64,000 nt of DNA, taken from positions 8,423,001-8,487,000 of the forward strand of contig QLII01000001.1 in NCBI GenBank assembly GCA_003259005.1. Reading direction: 5' to 3'. Positions 8,360-18,055 of the stretch are shown piece after piece. How positions within the stretch are numbered: position 1 is the first letter of the stretch; every line of letters starts with the position of its first letter. The stretch is from Spirosoma telluris (GTDB lineage Bacteria; Bacteroidota; Bacteroidia; Cytophagales; Spirosomataceae). The notes beneath the pieces are model-generated. The model saw only the letters and a program-made list of their open reading frames with translations. It searched no databases and was not told where the DNA came from. The position numbers were made by a program, and so were the translations under genes.

Positions 8360-11122
8360 TTAGTGCCTATAGCGAAACCCAATCAGGTACGATTGGCCGA
8401 ATACATCTTTCTGTACAAGAATCCGGTCCGTACGAATTTGCTCCGGCAGGTTAGCCAGTGTGTTGGGCTTCAATACCTCAGAAATGATTGGGTTATTGAG
8501 CAAATTGGTTAGCTTGGCAAAAACGGAGAACCTCTTTCCCCCCAAACGTTTCTCTGCCGAAAAGTCGACCTGCGAGGTGCCGCGTTGCCAGTAATCCAGA
8601 TTCAGATAGGGCGACACGACATTGATTCGCTTACCGGTGTAGACCCAGGCAAGTTGGGCATCGAAATTGATCCGTTGATTCTTGTAGACCAGCGATAGGT
8701 TGGCAATGTGATCGGATTGACCTTGTAGTGGACGCGTTTGCTGGGCATCGGTTACCACGGTTGACCCTTGTGCATCACGACCGTATACCCGTTTGGTGGT
8801 TGTAATGCTCGATTTTGTGAAGGTGTAGTTGCCCGTTACGCCCCAGTCACGCCAGAATTTGGAAAACACCAGTTCAGCCCCAAAGTTGGTCGCTGTGCCG
8901 AAATTAAGCGGCTGATATACCGTGTTTACATTGCTCACTACATTAAAACCGTACTCAATCGGGTCTTTAATAGTCTTGAAGAAACCACCGATCAATAGTT
9001 GCTGGCTTCCGCCCGGAAACAGTTCGTAACGTAGGTCGATGTTGTCAGCGACGGTGTGTTTCAGGTAAGGATTACCCGATTCAGTATAATAGTCGCCGGG
9101 GAAGTTTGCCGGAACGAGTTCAAAATAACCAGGACGGCTAATGCCGCGGAAGTACGAGAACCGTACATTTTCCCGGCCCGATAACTGGTATTTGAGGTGA
9201 AGGCTTGGCAGAACATCCAGGTAACTGATTTTCCCTGTCTTCCCGGTTGAGGTAACCGGCAATTGCGAAACATACGACTGATTGGTATTCTCGAATCGTA
9301 CGCCACCCACTAGTTGCCAGCGTTGGGCAAGTGTGACTTTGCCCTGCACATAACTGGCTGCGATTTGCTCTTTGGCCGTATAGTTGTTACCATTCGCACT
9401 GTCAGATAAAGCCGTTGCCGCTGGAAAGAACGACAAGGTTGCCTGGTCGATGGTTGTATAAATCTGCCGATCACCACCGGGCAATACCGTTGATAAGCTA
9501 TAATCGTTGTAATAGTTGGTTCGGTCCTTGTCGCGGTACATGCCACCTACCGACAGTTCAGCGTTCGGGAGCGGGTAATAGGTAAGGTTAAGATAACCCG
9601 TCAGGTCTCGGTCGCTGTTGCGGGTCCAGATGTAACTCACCGGGTTGATGAACTGCTTGCCATTCACCGGATTCCCGTTTAGATCAGGCTCCACTCGGTA
9701 GGTAACACCGAAACTGGCCCAGCTCGGCGTCTGGCTTTTGGCTTGCGAATACACCGCCGACCAGTTCAGCTTTAGGCGGGCATCCGTTGCTTTGCCAAGT
9801 ATAATATGATCGCCCTGCAAGGTGGCGCTATAAATATTCTGCCGCCGGAATACCGACCGTTCACTGGTGCTGATGTCGCCAAATTTGGTCAACTGATCGC
9901 CCAGAATAGTCCGGTGTTGCTTATCGTCGAGTTGCATATATAAGCCATATAAACTCAACTTATGCCGCTCCGTAAAGGCATAATCGAACTTGGCATTCAA
10001 GCCCGTCCGGGCCTGTTCATTGGAGTTGATCCGGTTATCGACCGATGTGAAAATAGGTGTGTTGGGTACTGGATCGGGGCTGGGCTGACCATTGATTGAG
10101 AAAAAAGTGGTGGTACCGCCCCGGTACGTGTGCTGATAGCTGCCGCCGAGCAGGAAGCCAAGCCGATGGTTGAAAATCCGATTGCCAATCGACAAACTGA
10201 ACAGGCCATTTACGGGCAACGACACTTTATTGTAATTGAGGGACGTGCGCGAAAACTGGGAAGGTTGCGCATAAGCCGTGTTACTCCCCATTATTTCCGA
10301 CGGGGAACGGAAGTTGATATCCTTTGTGCTGAACCCCTGAAAAGGCTGACTGCCGAAAATCTGGCTATAGCCACCCGATGCCGTGGCTGTCATAACCAAA
10401 TAATCGGGTGCCGAGCGCATAATCATATTCATAGAACCGCCAATGGCATCACCTTCCATGCTGGGTGTCAGCGCTTTGACAACTTCCAGCCGTTCGAGCA
10501 GATCGGCTGGGAAAATATCCATCGGCACGTAGCGGTTTTTGTTGTCCGGGCTGGGAATTTTGATGCCGTTCACCAGGGTGTAATTATATCGGCGATCCAT
10601 GCCCCGGATGATGGCAAACTGTCCATCGCCCGTGCCGTTCCGCACGACCGATACCCCCGATACCCGCGCCAGAACGTTGGCCACCGTAATGTCGGGCAGC
10701 AACGAAATGGCTTTGGCACCAATAATATTCAGGACATTTTCTGCCTTTTGCTCGGTTTTTCGGGTGTTGTTTTCCTGCTCCCGATCGCCCGACGCGGTTA
10801 CAACGATTTCGGCCAAATCGTGATTAGATTCAGCCAGGGAGAAGTTTTGGGTGAGTACAGACTCTGTACCGACGACAATCATTTTCTGGGTTTTCTGGTA
10901 GCTGATGTATTGCGCTACGCAGGCGTAGGTTCCGGCTGGAACACCTTTGATCACGTAGTGTCCATCGAGCCCGACCGTGCCGCCGAACTTGGTGTTTACC
11001 AGAGTAACCGTAGCGCCAATAAGAGGCTCTCCCGTTCGGGCATCCGTGATGGAGCCTTTGAGCGTAGCCGCCTGAACAGCGTGCAGACCCAGTAGGAGAA
11101 ATAGGTAAAACGTGTAGTTCAT
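8360..11122 (-). CDS. TonB-dependent outer-membrane receptor
   Basis: A 920-residue receptor. The signal peptide is MNYTFYLFLLLGLHAVQAA; I chose ATG 11122 directly before it rather than 11152. Residues 20-105 are a carboxypeptidase-regulatory-like domain (GSITDARTGEPLIGATVTLV). The plug follows at about 125-245 (ISLLPDITVANVLARVSGVS, IIRGMDRRYNYTLVNGIKIP, EGDAIGGSMNMIMRSAP). The remainder is a 22-strand-type barrel with alternating polar and aromatic strands, ending in YLIGFRYRH. It lies 42 bases upstream of the beta-helix lipoprotein gene, with the phosphatase next, so I infer a substrate containing phosphate. The substrate itself cannot be read from the sequence. Confidence 0.9.
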   Translation of the reverse strand: MNYTFYLFLLLGLHAVQAATLKGSITDARTGEPLIGATVTLVNTKFGGTVGLDGHYVIKGVPAGTYACVAQYISYQKTQKMIVVGTESVLTQNFSLAESNHDLAEIVVTASGDREQENNTRKTEQKAENVLNIIGAKAISLLPDITVANVLARVSGVSVVRNGTGDGQFAIIRGMDRRYNYTLVNGIKIPSPDNKNRYVPMDIFPADLLERLEVVKALTPSMEGDAIGGSMNMIMRSAPDYLVMTATASGGYSQIFGSQPFQGFSTKDINFRSPSEIMGSNTAYAQPSQFSRTSLNYNKVSLPVNGLFSLSIGNRIFNHRLGFLLGGSYQHTYRGGTTTFFSINGQPSPDPVPNTPIFTSVDNRINSNEQARTGLNAKFDYAFTERHKLSLYGLYMQLDDKQHRTILGDQLTKFGDISTSERSVFRRQNIYSATLQGDHIILGKATDARLKLNWSAVYSQAKSQTPSWASFGVTYRVEPDLNGNPVNGKQFINPVSYIWTRNSDRDLTGYLNLTYYPLPNAELSVGGMYRDKDRTNYYNDYSLSTVLPGGDRQIYTTIDQATLSFFPAATALSDSANGNNYTAKEQIAASYVQGKVTLAQRWQLVGGVRFENTNQSYVSQLPVTSTGKTGKISYLDVLPSLHLKYQLSGRENVRFSYFRGISRPGYFELVPANFPGDYYTESGNPYLKHTVADNIDLRYELFPGGSQQLLIGGFFKTIKDPIEYGFNVVSNVNTVYQPLNFGTATNFGAELVFSKFWRDWGVTGNYTFTKSSITTTKRVYGRDAQGSTVVTDAQQTRPLQGQSDHIANLSLVYKNQRINFDAQLAWVYTGKRINVVSPYLNLDYWQRGTSQVDFSAEKRLGGKRFSVFAKLTNLLNNPIISEVLKPNTLANLPEQIRTDRILVQKDVFGQSYLIGFRYRH

Positions 11123-11307
11123 GCTATCGAATTTTGAAGGGAGTTCGTACATCTATTCTTGCCCAATTGCGTCTTCCATTTCGCAGAAATGGGCAAAGCG
11201 TGGCCAGACAGCCTGATTCAGGGCTTTTTACGTTGAGAAATACGATACAATTGAGGGGTGTTTTTCCGCTAATAGGAGTTCAGTGCCGTTCCCTGAACAG
11301 CTTGCTT

Positions 11308-12329
11308 TTATTGCCTAGTTTGAGGTTCGTAAACATATACACCAAACGTACCGGGGGCCGGGGTTTTGCCATCTGCCAGGTAGTCAGCTCCACTTAGGTA
11401 AATGCGGTGCGTTGTACCCCGGTGTACCATTGTTTTTAGGCCAGGTTTGGTCGTAAGTGTCTGAACGATAGAATACTTGTCGGGCGAATCCTGATGAATA
11501 ATCGTCACATTCCCCTCACCGTTCGACGTCATGATGAGTTTCAGCTCTTTCTCGTACACCACGGCATCAACACCCCGCCAATGGGCAGCGTCTGGATGAT
11601 TTTACCCGTCGAAGCGTCCATAACGACGAGAGCCTGGGGTTTACGACAAACCGAGAACAGCCGATTGGTACTGGCATCGAAAGCCAGCCCCGTTGGTATG
11701 CCACCAGCGGGAGCTACCGAGTATTTGTTTTTGGGTTTGAAGGTTCTGGCGTCGAATTCGAAAATCTCGCTGGTGTCTTCATTGTTATTGAAGATGCTGC
11801 CTTTCTCGTTCGATACGGCAAATTCGGGGGCTCCGCCCATTTCTATATTTCCAACTACTTTGTCGGTGATAGCATTGATAACGACCGCGTTGCCACTACC
11901 GTTGTTGAATACAAAAATCTGTTTTGTGCCCTTATCATAGAGGACTGCATCGGGTTTCTTGCCCGTTACAGGAATCGTTTGCAGAACCTTGAAGGTGTTA
12001 TAGTCGAAAACGGTTACCGTATTGTCGGCCCCGTTTGTGATGTACCCTTTGTTCAGGTCTTTGGCCAGCCCGATCCCATGCACTCCTTTTAACCCGGTGA
12101 TTTCTCCAATCTGTTGATCGGTGGTGAGGTCAATAATATGTACCCGATCGAAGTGTGAGACGAACAGCCGCTCCCGTTCGCCATCCATTTTCAGGTAATC
12201 CCACTTGCCATCCCCCGAGGGCAGGCTGATTTTTTTAAGGAATGAATAGGTAGGTGTTGGTTGGGCCAGTGCTACTGTGGAAATACTGAAGAAGAAATAG
12301 GCAAGTAGACGTAGATGGTTAGTAAGCAT
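11308..12329 (-). CDS. YncE-like beta-propeller protein, secreted (one-base frameshift)
   Basis: About 340 residues with a signal peptide (MLTNHLRLLAYFFFSISTVA, LAQ). Propeller blades are visible as repeated motifs: HFDRVHIIDLTTDQQIGEIT, NGADNTVTVFDYNTFKVLQT and NNGSGNAVVINAITDKVVGN. The frame breaks after LPIGG; adding one G (minus strand) to the four-base run at 11573-11576 continues it as GGGVDAVVYEKELKLIMTSN. ATG 12329 is preferred because the signal peptide starts there; 12350 is an alternative. It lies upstream of the TonB receptor gene on the same strand, 185 bases away. Related propellers occur in metal and surface-binding loci; the ligand is unknown. Confidence 0.78.
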
Positions 12330-12361
12330 TCTTATCGAGGTAGTTTGCACCTAATTTTTTG

Positions 12362-12369
12362 CAAAACTA
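12362..12369 (-). promoter_or_regulatory. Putative -7 element before the YncE-like gene
   Basis: TAGTTTTG on the minus strand matches TAnnTTTG, 33 bases upstream of the chosen start at 12329. It also disfavours the start at 12350, which would leave almost no leader. No clear -33 element is seen. Confidence 0.4.
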
Positions 12370-12813
12370 ACTACCTGATTATTAGTGGGGTATCTTAATG
12401 GTAACATTCACAAAATGGTAATAATCAGGTTAAAACAATCTGTAGCAATTCTGATTTTTCTCTTTGACTGAGTTGACTGGAGGGTTCCTAATGTGCAGTA
12501 GATCAATCAAAAAGCTATTTTTTGAGGGTAGACATAGGGCGTTTTTTGATTCAGACCTATTGAATAGCCAAACAGGCTGTATTAAGAAATTATAACGGCA
12601 TGTGCGCCCCTTATTTCCTACAGAGACAGCGGATAGGTGGTTCTTTTTTATAAAAATGACACTCTATCGTGGTTTACTATTTTTATGAAAAAGCGCTGTA
12701 AGCGCAATAAATCCCTTGGAAAATTGACGATAACTTTAGAAACTGCATAAGAGTAGGAACGAACTGATTTTCGGTTTTCAGTTCAGACTCATTTATCCCT
12801 CTTTTTTATTTTC
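12370..12813. other. Intergenic region with two small hairpins
   Basis: No gene is supported in these 444 bases between divergent genes. Two inverted repeats are present: ATAAAAAT (12650-12657) with ATTTTTAT (12679-12686), and GCGCT (12693-12697) with AGCGC (12701-12705). The kelch gene promoter probably lies after these, but no full TAnnTTTG is seen. Confidence 0.4.
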
Positions 12814-13778
12814 ATGCGTACCTATTTCCTTATTTCCTTAGGTCTGCTTAGTGTAGGCTTTGCCGCTCATGCTCAGAGCTGGCAAGCCGTAACGACTCAA
12901 AATACCTGTTCAACCCGCCATGAAAATGCCGCGGCCCTTATTGGTGATAGTCTGTATGCGGTGGGTGGTCGGGGTATTAAGCCGCTGGAAGCGCTTAACC
13001 TGAAAACGCTGGTGTGGCAAACGCTACCTACTCCTCCGCTCGAAATGAACCATTTTCAGGCGATTACCTATAATGGTGAGCTGTATGTGATGGGTGCTTT
13101 TCAGGGGAAATACCCGCATGAAACGCCCATTCCGAACATCTATATTTATAGCCCAAAACAGGGAGCCTGGCGCATGGGGCCAGAGATTCCGAAAGAACGG
13201 CTTCGTGGTTCGGCAGGTGTGGTGGTTTATAAGAACAAGATTTACATGGCCTGTGGCATTATTGATGGTCACTACGATGGGCATGTGGCCTGGCTGGATG
13301 AATATGATCCGAAAACGAATACCTGGAAACGATTGCCCGATGCGCCCGCACCCGCGACCATATTAGTGCAGCTGTCGTCGATGATAAGCTCTACCTGGCG
13401 GGCGGCCGTAACTCAACGGCCCGAATCAATAAAGTGCTGGAAACCACTATTGCGGAAGTAGATGTCTATGATTTCAAAACAGGTAAGTGGACAACCCTGC
13501 CAGCGGCTTCAAATATCCCAACCCAACGTGCTGGCGGTACGGCTGTGACGCAGGGTGGCAAAGTCTGGATTATTGGCGGGGAAACGGTGCAGCTGCTGGC
13601 GCATAACGAAGCTGAAGCTCTCGACCCAAAAACCAATCAATGGACAAAAGGCCCTACGCTCAAACAAGGGCGACATGGCACGCAGGCTGTCGTTTACAAA
13701 GGGCAAATCTACATTGTCGCCGGGTCGGCCAATCATGGTGGTGGTCCGGAATTGAATACGGTTGAAGTGATGAAATAA
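12814..13778 (+). CDS. Secreted kelch-repeat protein (one-base frameshift)
   Basis: About 321 residues. The signal peptide MRTYFLISLGLLSVGFAAHA is followed by kelch blades with the typical GG and W spacing: DSLYAVGGRGIKPLEALNLK, YNGELYVMGAFQGKYP, YKNKIYMACGIIDGH, DDKLYLAGGRN, GKVWIIGGETVQLL and YKGQIYIVAGSANHGGG. This predicts a six-bladed propeller outside the cytoplasm. The frame breaks after DAPAP; one extra C in the run at 13351-13353 continues it as APRDHISAAVVDDKLYLAGG and restores blade four. The DUF1080 gene follows after 13 bases, so they are probably cotranscribed. Sugar or surface binding is a guess. Confidence 0.8.
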
Positions 13779-13791
13779 GACTTATCAGAAC

Positions 13792-14688
13792 ATGAAAAAC
13801 CTAATACATCTATTGCTGTGTCTGCTTTCAACTACGTCAATCATACAAGCTCAAGCAACGGCTGCCCGACAGGAGTGGACGCAGCTTTTCAACGGGAAAG
13901 ACCTGAAAGACTGGGAGATCAAAATTGCTGGTCAGCCGCTGAACGATAATTACAAAAATACCTTTCGGGTCGAAAACGGGATTCTGCGCATTGCCTATGA
14001 CCAATACAAAACCTTCGATGGTAAATACGGTCACATGTACTACAACAAGCCGTTTTCCTATTATCGGGTCCGGTTTACATATCGGTTCGTGGGTAACCAG
14101 ACTCCCGGTGGCGATACCTGGAACGTGCGGAATAGTGGGGTAATGGTTCATTCGCAATCGGCGGCAAGCGTATCGATTGGGCAGACGTTCCCCGTTTCGC
14201 TGGAAGTGCAGTTGTTGGGCGGGTTGGGTAAAGGGCCACGCCATACCGGAAATCTGTGCACCCCCGGCACTCAGGTATACATGCATGGGAAACTCAATCC
14301 TGAACATTGCATTGATTCGGATTCGAAAACCTACGATGGCGACCAATGGGTAACCGCTGAAGCCATCGTTCTGGGTGACTCTATTGTACACCATCTTGTT
14401 GAAGGGGACACTGTCCTGACCTACGAAAGACCCGAAGTAGGAGGGGGCTTCGTCAACGAGGGCCACGATTGGAAAGTGGCACACATCGACAATGCCAGTT
14501 ACTGGATCAGCCGGGCGAATACGCCCCTTGGCGAAGGATACATTGCTCTGCAGGCTGAGAGCCATGCCATTGATTTTAAGAAAGTAGAGGTGCTCAACTT
14601 GAAAGGCTGCATGGACCCAAAGGCCTTGAACTACAAGTCATATTACGTGAAATCGGATAACACCCAGTGTCGCTATAAGAAACGCTAG
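13792..14688 (+). CDS. DUF1080 (3-keto-disaccharide hydrolase-like) secreted protein
   Basis: A 298-residue protein with a signal peptide (MKNLIHLLLCLLSTTSIIQA). The DUF1080 (LamG-like) fold runs from about 28 to 265, with the family opening WTQLFNGKDLKDWEIKIAGQ, then NKPFSYYRVRFTYRF, NSGVMVHSQS, SLEVQLLGG and GYIALQAESHAIDFKKVEVL. Some members hydrolyse 3-keto-glycosides. The C-terminal extension GCMDPKALNYKSYY with NTQCRY resembles the Cys-bounded repeat that often sits near the end of secreted Bacteroidota proteins. It follows the kelch gene closely. Sugar processing outside the cytoplasm is the likely role; the substrate is unknown. Confidence 0.82.
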   Translation: MKNLIHLLLCLLSTTSIIQAQATAARQEWTQLFNGKDLKDWEIKIAGQPLNDNYKNTFRVENGILRIAYDQYKTFDGKYGHMYYNKPFSYYRVRFTYRFVGNQTPGGDTWNVRNSGVMVHSQSAASVSIGQTFPVSLEVQLLGGLGKGPRHTGNLCTPGTQVYMHGKLNPEHCIDSDSKTYDGDQWVTAEAIVLGDSIVHHLVEGDTVLTYERPEVGGGFVNEGHDWKVAHIDNASYWISRANTPLGEGYIALQAESHAIDFKKVEVLNLKGCMDPKALNYKSYYVKSDNTQCRYKKR

Positions 14689-14739
14689 TCGTATTTTTTT
14701 GCCATTCCGTATAGGCAAAAATAAACTTATCCCTCCTGA

Positions 14740-15896
14740 ATGAAACGCGTAACCGCCATTGATATAACCCGTGGTCTGGTAATGGTAATTATGGCCTTAG
14801 ATCATGTGCGTGATCTATTGCACCTGCCAGCAATGAGCCAGAATCCTACCGATTTAACCACAACGACGCCCGCTCTTTTCATGACCCGATGGGTGACTCA
14901 CTTGTGTGCTCCAACCTTCGTGTTTTTGTCGGGAACGTCGGCTTATTTATCCCTCAGGAAACGAAATGATGAGGCCGCCCGGCAGTTTTTACGAAAACGG
15001 GGACTGGTACTACTCCTGCTCGAACTAACGATTATCAACTTTGCCTTCTGGTTCGATATTCATTTTCACTCCCTGATGCTACAGGTTATCTATGCCATTG
15101 GGGCGGCCTACTTATCCTCTCCTTCCTTGCGAAATTGCCAGTCAGATGGGTAGGTATTATTGGCTTGGTCATCGTGTTTGCCCATAACCTACTCCAACTT
15201 GTACCGACGTTTACGAATACGGCGGCACGACTGGGGTGGGCCTTACTCTTCCGAACCGATTTCTTTCCAATCAGCCCTTCGTTTGCCTTGCTGGTTGGCT
15301 ACCCAATTATTCCCTGGTTGGGCATTATGCTTGTTGGCTTTGCCTGCGGAGCACTCATAGAGCGGCCTGTCAACGAGCGTAAGCCGATACTGTTACGCAT
15401 TGGTTTGGGCGCCTTATTCTTATTTGTTTTGCTTCGTTTCCTGAACATCTATGGTGATCCGGCTCCCTGGTCGGCGCAGAAAGACCAAGTGTTTACCATC
15501 CTGTCGTTTATCAACGTAACCAAATACCCGCCTTCGCTGCTCTACACACTCGTCACAATTGGCCCGATGCTGCTGTTCCTATCAGCTATTGATGGAACTT
15601 CGAACGGGTTCACGCGCTGGCTTACGGTGTACGGCAAAGTGCCTATGTTTTATTACATTCTGCACTGGTATCTGGTGCATATATCCATGCTGGTCATGAG
15701 CTTTCTTCAGGGTTACACCTGGGCCGATATACCGTCGGGACCGCTGAATTTTGGTCGTCCTGAAGGGGCTGGAATCTCGTTAGGGGGCGTGTATGCCGTA
15801 TGGCTTGGCTTAGTGATACTACTTTATCCGGCTTGTAAATGGTATGGCCAATACAAAGCCGAGCATCCGGAAATTGGGTGGTTACGCTACATATAA
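14740..15896 (+). CDS. DUF1624 (heparan-alpha-glucosaminide acetyltransferase-like) membrane protein (one-base frameshift)
   Basis: About 385 residues of integral membrane protein. The start MKRVTAIDITRGLVMVIMAL with DHVRDLLH is the conserved head of the DUF1624 acyltransferase family, and THLCAPTFVFLSGTSAYLS follows. Later helices include FPISPSFALLVGYPIIPWLG, PPSLLYTLVTIGPMLLFL and VPMFYYILHWYLVHISML. The frame breaks near 15100; one more G in the GGGG run at 15100-15103 joins AIGGGLLILSFLAKLPVRW. These proteins move acyl groups to sugars across a membrane, but the acceptor here is unknown. The SDR gene follows after 34 bases. Confidence 0.83.
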
Positions 15897-15930
15897 TGAA
15901 TTTGTATTACCGCTAAACGACGTTTATGTC

Positions 15931-16685
15931 ATGTTAACTCGATTTGCCAACCAGGTGGCTATTGTTACCGGCGGTGCCGATGGAATTGGGAAAGCTATTG
16001 CCAAACGAATTGCTACGGAAGGAGCAACAATTGCCCTATTCGATATAAATCACGTTCAACTCGAACGCACTGTGGCTGACTTTACCCGACAGGGATTCGC
16101 CGTGACGGGTCATGTTGTTGATATTTCGCAGGAGAGTTCAGTTGAGAAAGCCGTTCAAACCGTAGCCGAAACGGCTGGCCGACTGGATATTATTGTAAAC
16201 TCGGCGGGTATTGTGGGCCCAACCAGTACTAAAATCACGGACTATTCAGTAGCCGATTATGATCGGGTGTACCATACCAATTTGCGAGGGGCTTTTCTGA
16301 TGACTAAATATGGAATTAAAGCCATGGAACACCGTAATTATGGCCGTATTCTCCATCTGGCTTCCATTGCTGGTAAAGAAGGGAATCCATACATGACAGG
16401 CTACTCGTCGATGAAAGCGGGTGTAATTGGCCTGGTTAAAGGCATTGGAAAAGAGTATGCCGAAACGGGTATTACCGTCAATGGGCTTGCCCTGCTGTTA
16501 TCAAAACGGCTTTAAATAACGATACCGATCCCGAACAATTGGCGTATATGACGGCCAAAATACCGATGAAGCGACTAGGTACTGTTGAAGAAGTGGCCGC
16601 TATGGCTGCCTGGATTGTATCGGAGGAGGCCAGTTTTACAACGGGATTCATCTTCGATTTATCGGGTGGGCGGGCAACTTATTAA
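15931..16685 (+). CDS. Short-chain dehydrogenase/reductase (one-base frameshift)
   Basis: About 251 residues, a classical SDR. TGGADGIG at 13-20 is the NAD(P)-binding loop, NSAG takes the place of NNAG, LASIAG holds the catalytic Ser, and YSSMK is the YxxxK pair. The frame breaks at NGLA; one extra C in the run at 16490-16492 gives NGLAPAVIKTAL and then PMKRLGTVEEVAAMAAWIVS, the conserved SDR C-terminus, ending with LSGGRATY. I chose ATG 15931, since the upstream ATG at 15844 lies within the previous gene. The substrate cannot be assigned; FabG-like sequences include both fatty-acid and sugar dehydrogenases. Confidence 0.88.
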
Positions 16686-16714
16686 AGCAGACTAAATGAA
16701 AAGGTCTTCTGCTT
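16685..16714 (+). terminator. Hairpin downstream of the SDR gene
   Basis: AAGCAGA (16685-16691) pairs with TCTGCTT (16708-16714), starting at the SDR stop codon, and is followed by AAAAACTTTTTTG. It may be part of a double terminator with the next hairpin. Confidence 0.5.
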
Positions 16715-16743
16715 AAAAACTTTTTTGCGTCACTCGCGCTCCC

Positions 16744-16772
16744 GAAACCGGCATTCCGCTGGTTTCTTTTTT
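16744..16772 (+). terminator. Rho-independent terminator before the LytS gene
   Basis: GAAACC (16744-16749) pairs with GGTTTC (16761-16766) and is followed by six T. The end of the T-run overlaps the -33 element of the next promoter. Confidence 0.75.
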
Positions 16773-16799
16773 GTAATTTACTGGGGCTAGGTAGCTTTG
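16771..16799 (+). promoter_or_regulatory. Bacteroidota promoter for the lytS-lytTR pair
   Basis: TTG at 16771-16773 (-33) and TAGCTTTG at 16792-16799 (-7) are spaced by 18 bases, close to the Bacteroidota consensus. The kinase start codon lies 20 bases downstream. Confidence 0.75.
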
Positions 16800-16818
16800 T
16801 TTATAAACCTATCCTACT

Positions 16819-18006
16819 ATGTCCAATCGCTTAACGACTTCGCAAAAATGGCAGCTCGCCCTGAGCGTGTTCGTTATTTACTGGCCTATTCGTTTGTATG
16901 TCAATGGCGCAACGCTGGATTGGCTTTTTTCGCCACGGAACATACCCTTTTGGGTGCTGGAAATAAGCTTAATCATTCTGTTTCTATACGCCTGGCTTAC
17001 CGTAACAGAATGGTTGCAGCAGCGGTTCGTTAGTCGCTTTGGCGATGGGTTTCTTATTGAGTTCAAAATTCCGGCTCAAATTGCAACCTTAGTGATAGCC
17101 AGCGCACTGGCGGTTGTGTTTAATATTGGCTTTGGTACACTCTGGCGCAATTTAGATGATGTTTTGCAGCAACAGTTTGGGTTTTATCGCGAACAGGAAG
17201 CGCGCCCTCCACGTTATGTTGGTCCACCTCGTACAGAAGAAGATCGACGCAGGAGCCGGGAACAGCGTCGGCGGGTTAACAATGGCCTGACCGTAATGTC
17301 CATGCTATCTGCCTTCTACCTGGCGGCTAATCGGCGGGCTAACCGGCGATTGGAAGAAATTCAGGTGCGCGCCGAACGATTGGAGAAAGAGAATGTCCAG
17401 GCTCAGTTTGCCGCGCTCAAAAGTCAGGTAAATCCGCATTTCTTGTTCAATAGCCTGAGTATCTTATCGTCTTTAGTACATGCCGACGCTGAACTGTCCG
17501 AAAAGTTTATCGACCAGCTTTCTCGCGCGTACCGCTATATTCTGGAACAGAAAGATAACGAACGGGTGCTGTTGAAAACCGAACTGGAGTTTATTCAGGC
17601 TTATCGTTTTTTACTGAATATTCGCTTCGAGAACAAATTCGACGTGATTATCAATGTGCCCGAAGCGGATCAGACCCGGTATAGCATTGCGCCATTGACG
17701 TTGCAATTGTTAGTGGAAAACGCGGTAAAACATAATCGAATGTCCACCAAGGAACCCTTGAAAGTTTATATTCAGCTTGACAATGACTGTTTGGTGGTCA
17801 GAAATAATTTGCAACTCCGTCCACAGTCGGAAACCTCAACCGGGGTCGGCCTGCAAAATATCATTACCCGTTACGCCCTGCTTACCGACGAATCGGTTTG
17901 GGTAGGTGAGAATGAAGGCAGCTTTGTTGTGAAAATACCCTTATTACTTAATGAACGGATAAATGAAGTGGTGAGTGACCGGGCTAATGTACTGGCTAGC
18001 AAATAA
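16819..18006 (+). CDS. LytS-family sensor histidine kinase
   Basis: A 395-residue membrane kinase. Hydrophobic helices lie at about 10-30, 42-64 and 85-107, and another short one near 158-172. Residues 125-152 form an unusual Pro/Arg-rich linker (ARPPRYVGPPRTEEDRRRSR). A coiled coil (175-200) leads into the His_kinase domain FAALKSQVNPHFLFNSLSIL, with His207 as the phosphorylated residue. The ATP site follows (LQLLVENAVKHN and GVGLQNIITRY). It phosphorylates the LytTR regulator encoded 49 bases downstream. The signal is unknown; there is no large extracytoplasmic sensor domain. Confidence 0.9.
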   Translation: MSNRLTTSQKWQLALSVFVIYWPIRLYVNGATLDWLFSPRNIPFWVLEISLIILFLYAWLTVTEWLQQRFVSRFGDGFLIEFKIPAQIATLVIASALAVVFNIGFGTLWRNLDDVLQQQFGFYREQEARPPRYVGPPRTEEDRRRSREQRRRVNNGLTVMSMLSAFYLAANRRANRRLEEIQVRAERLEKENVQAQFAALKSQVNPHFLFNSLSILSSLVHADAELSEKFIDQLSRAYRYILEQKDNERVLLKTELEFIQAYRFLLNIRFENKFDVIINVPEADQTRYSIAPLTLQLLVENAVKHNRMSTKEPLKVYIQLDNDCLVVRNNLQLRPQSETSTGVGLQNIITRYALLTDESVWVGENEGSFVVKIPLLLNERINEVVSDRANVLASK

Positions 18007-18055
18007 TAGCAAACCTACTCACGCATTTATTTAGTTTGACGTTACTGATTGAAAC

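Noticed and set aside
10130-11095. Open frame of 321 codons on the plus strand
   Set aside because: It is antisense to the TonB receptor gene, has no domain or signal, and is explained by codon bias of the real gene.
11206-11232. Plus-strand terminator-like hairpin with TTTTT upstream of the TonB receptor gene
   Set aside because: No plus-strand gene ends there and the stem is short, so chance is likely.
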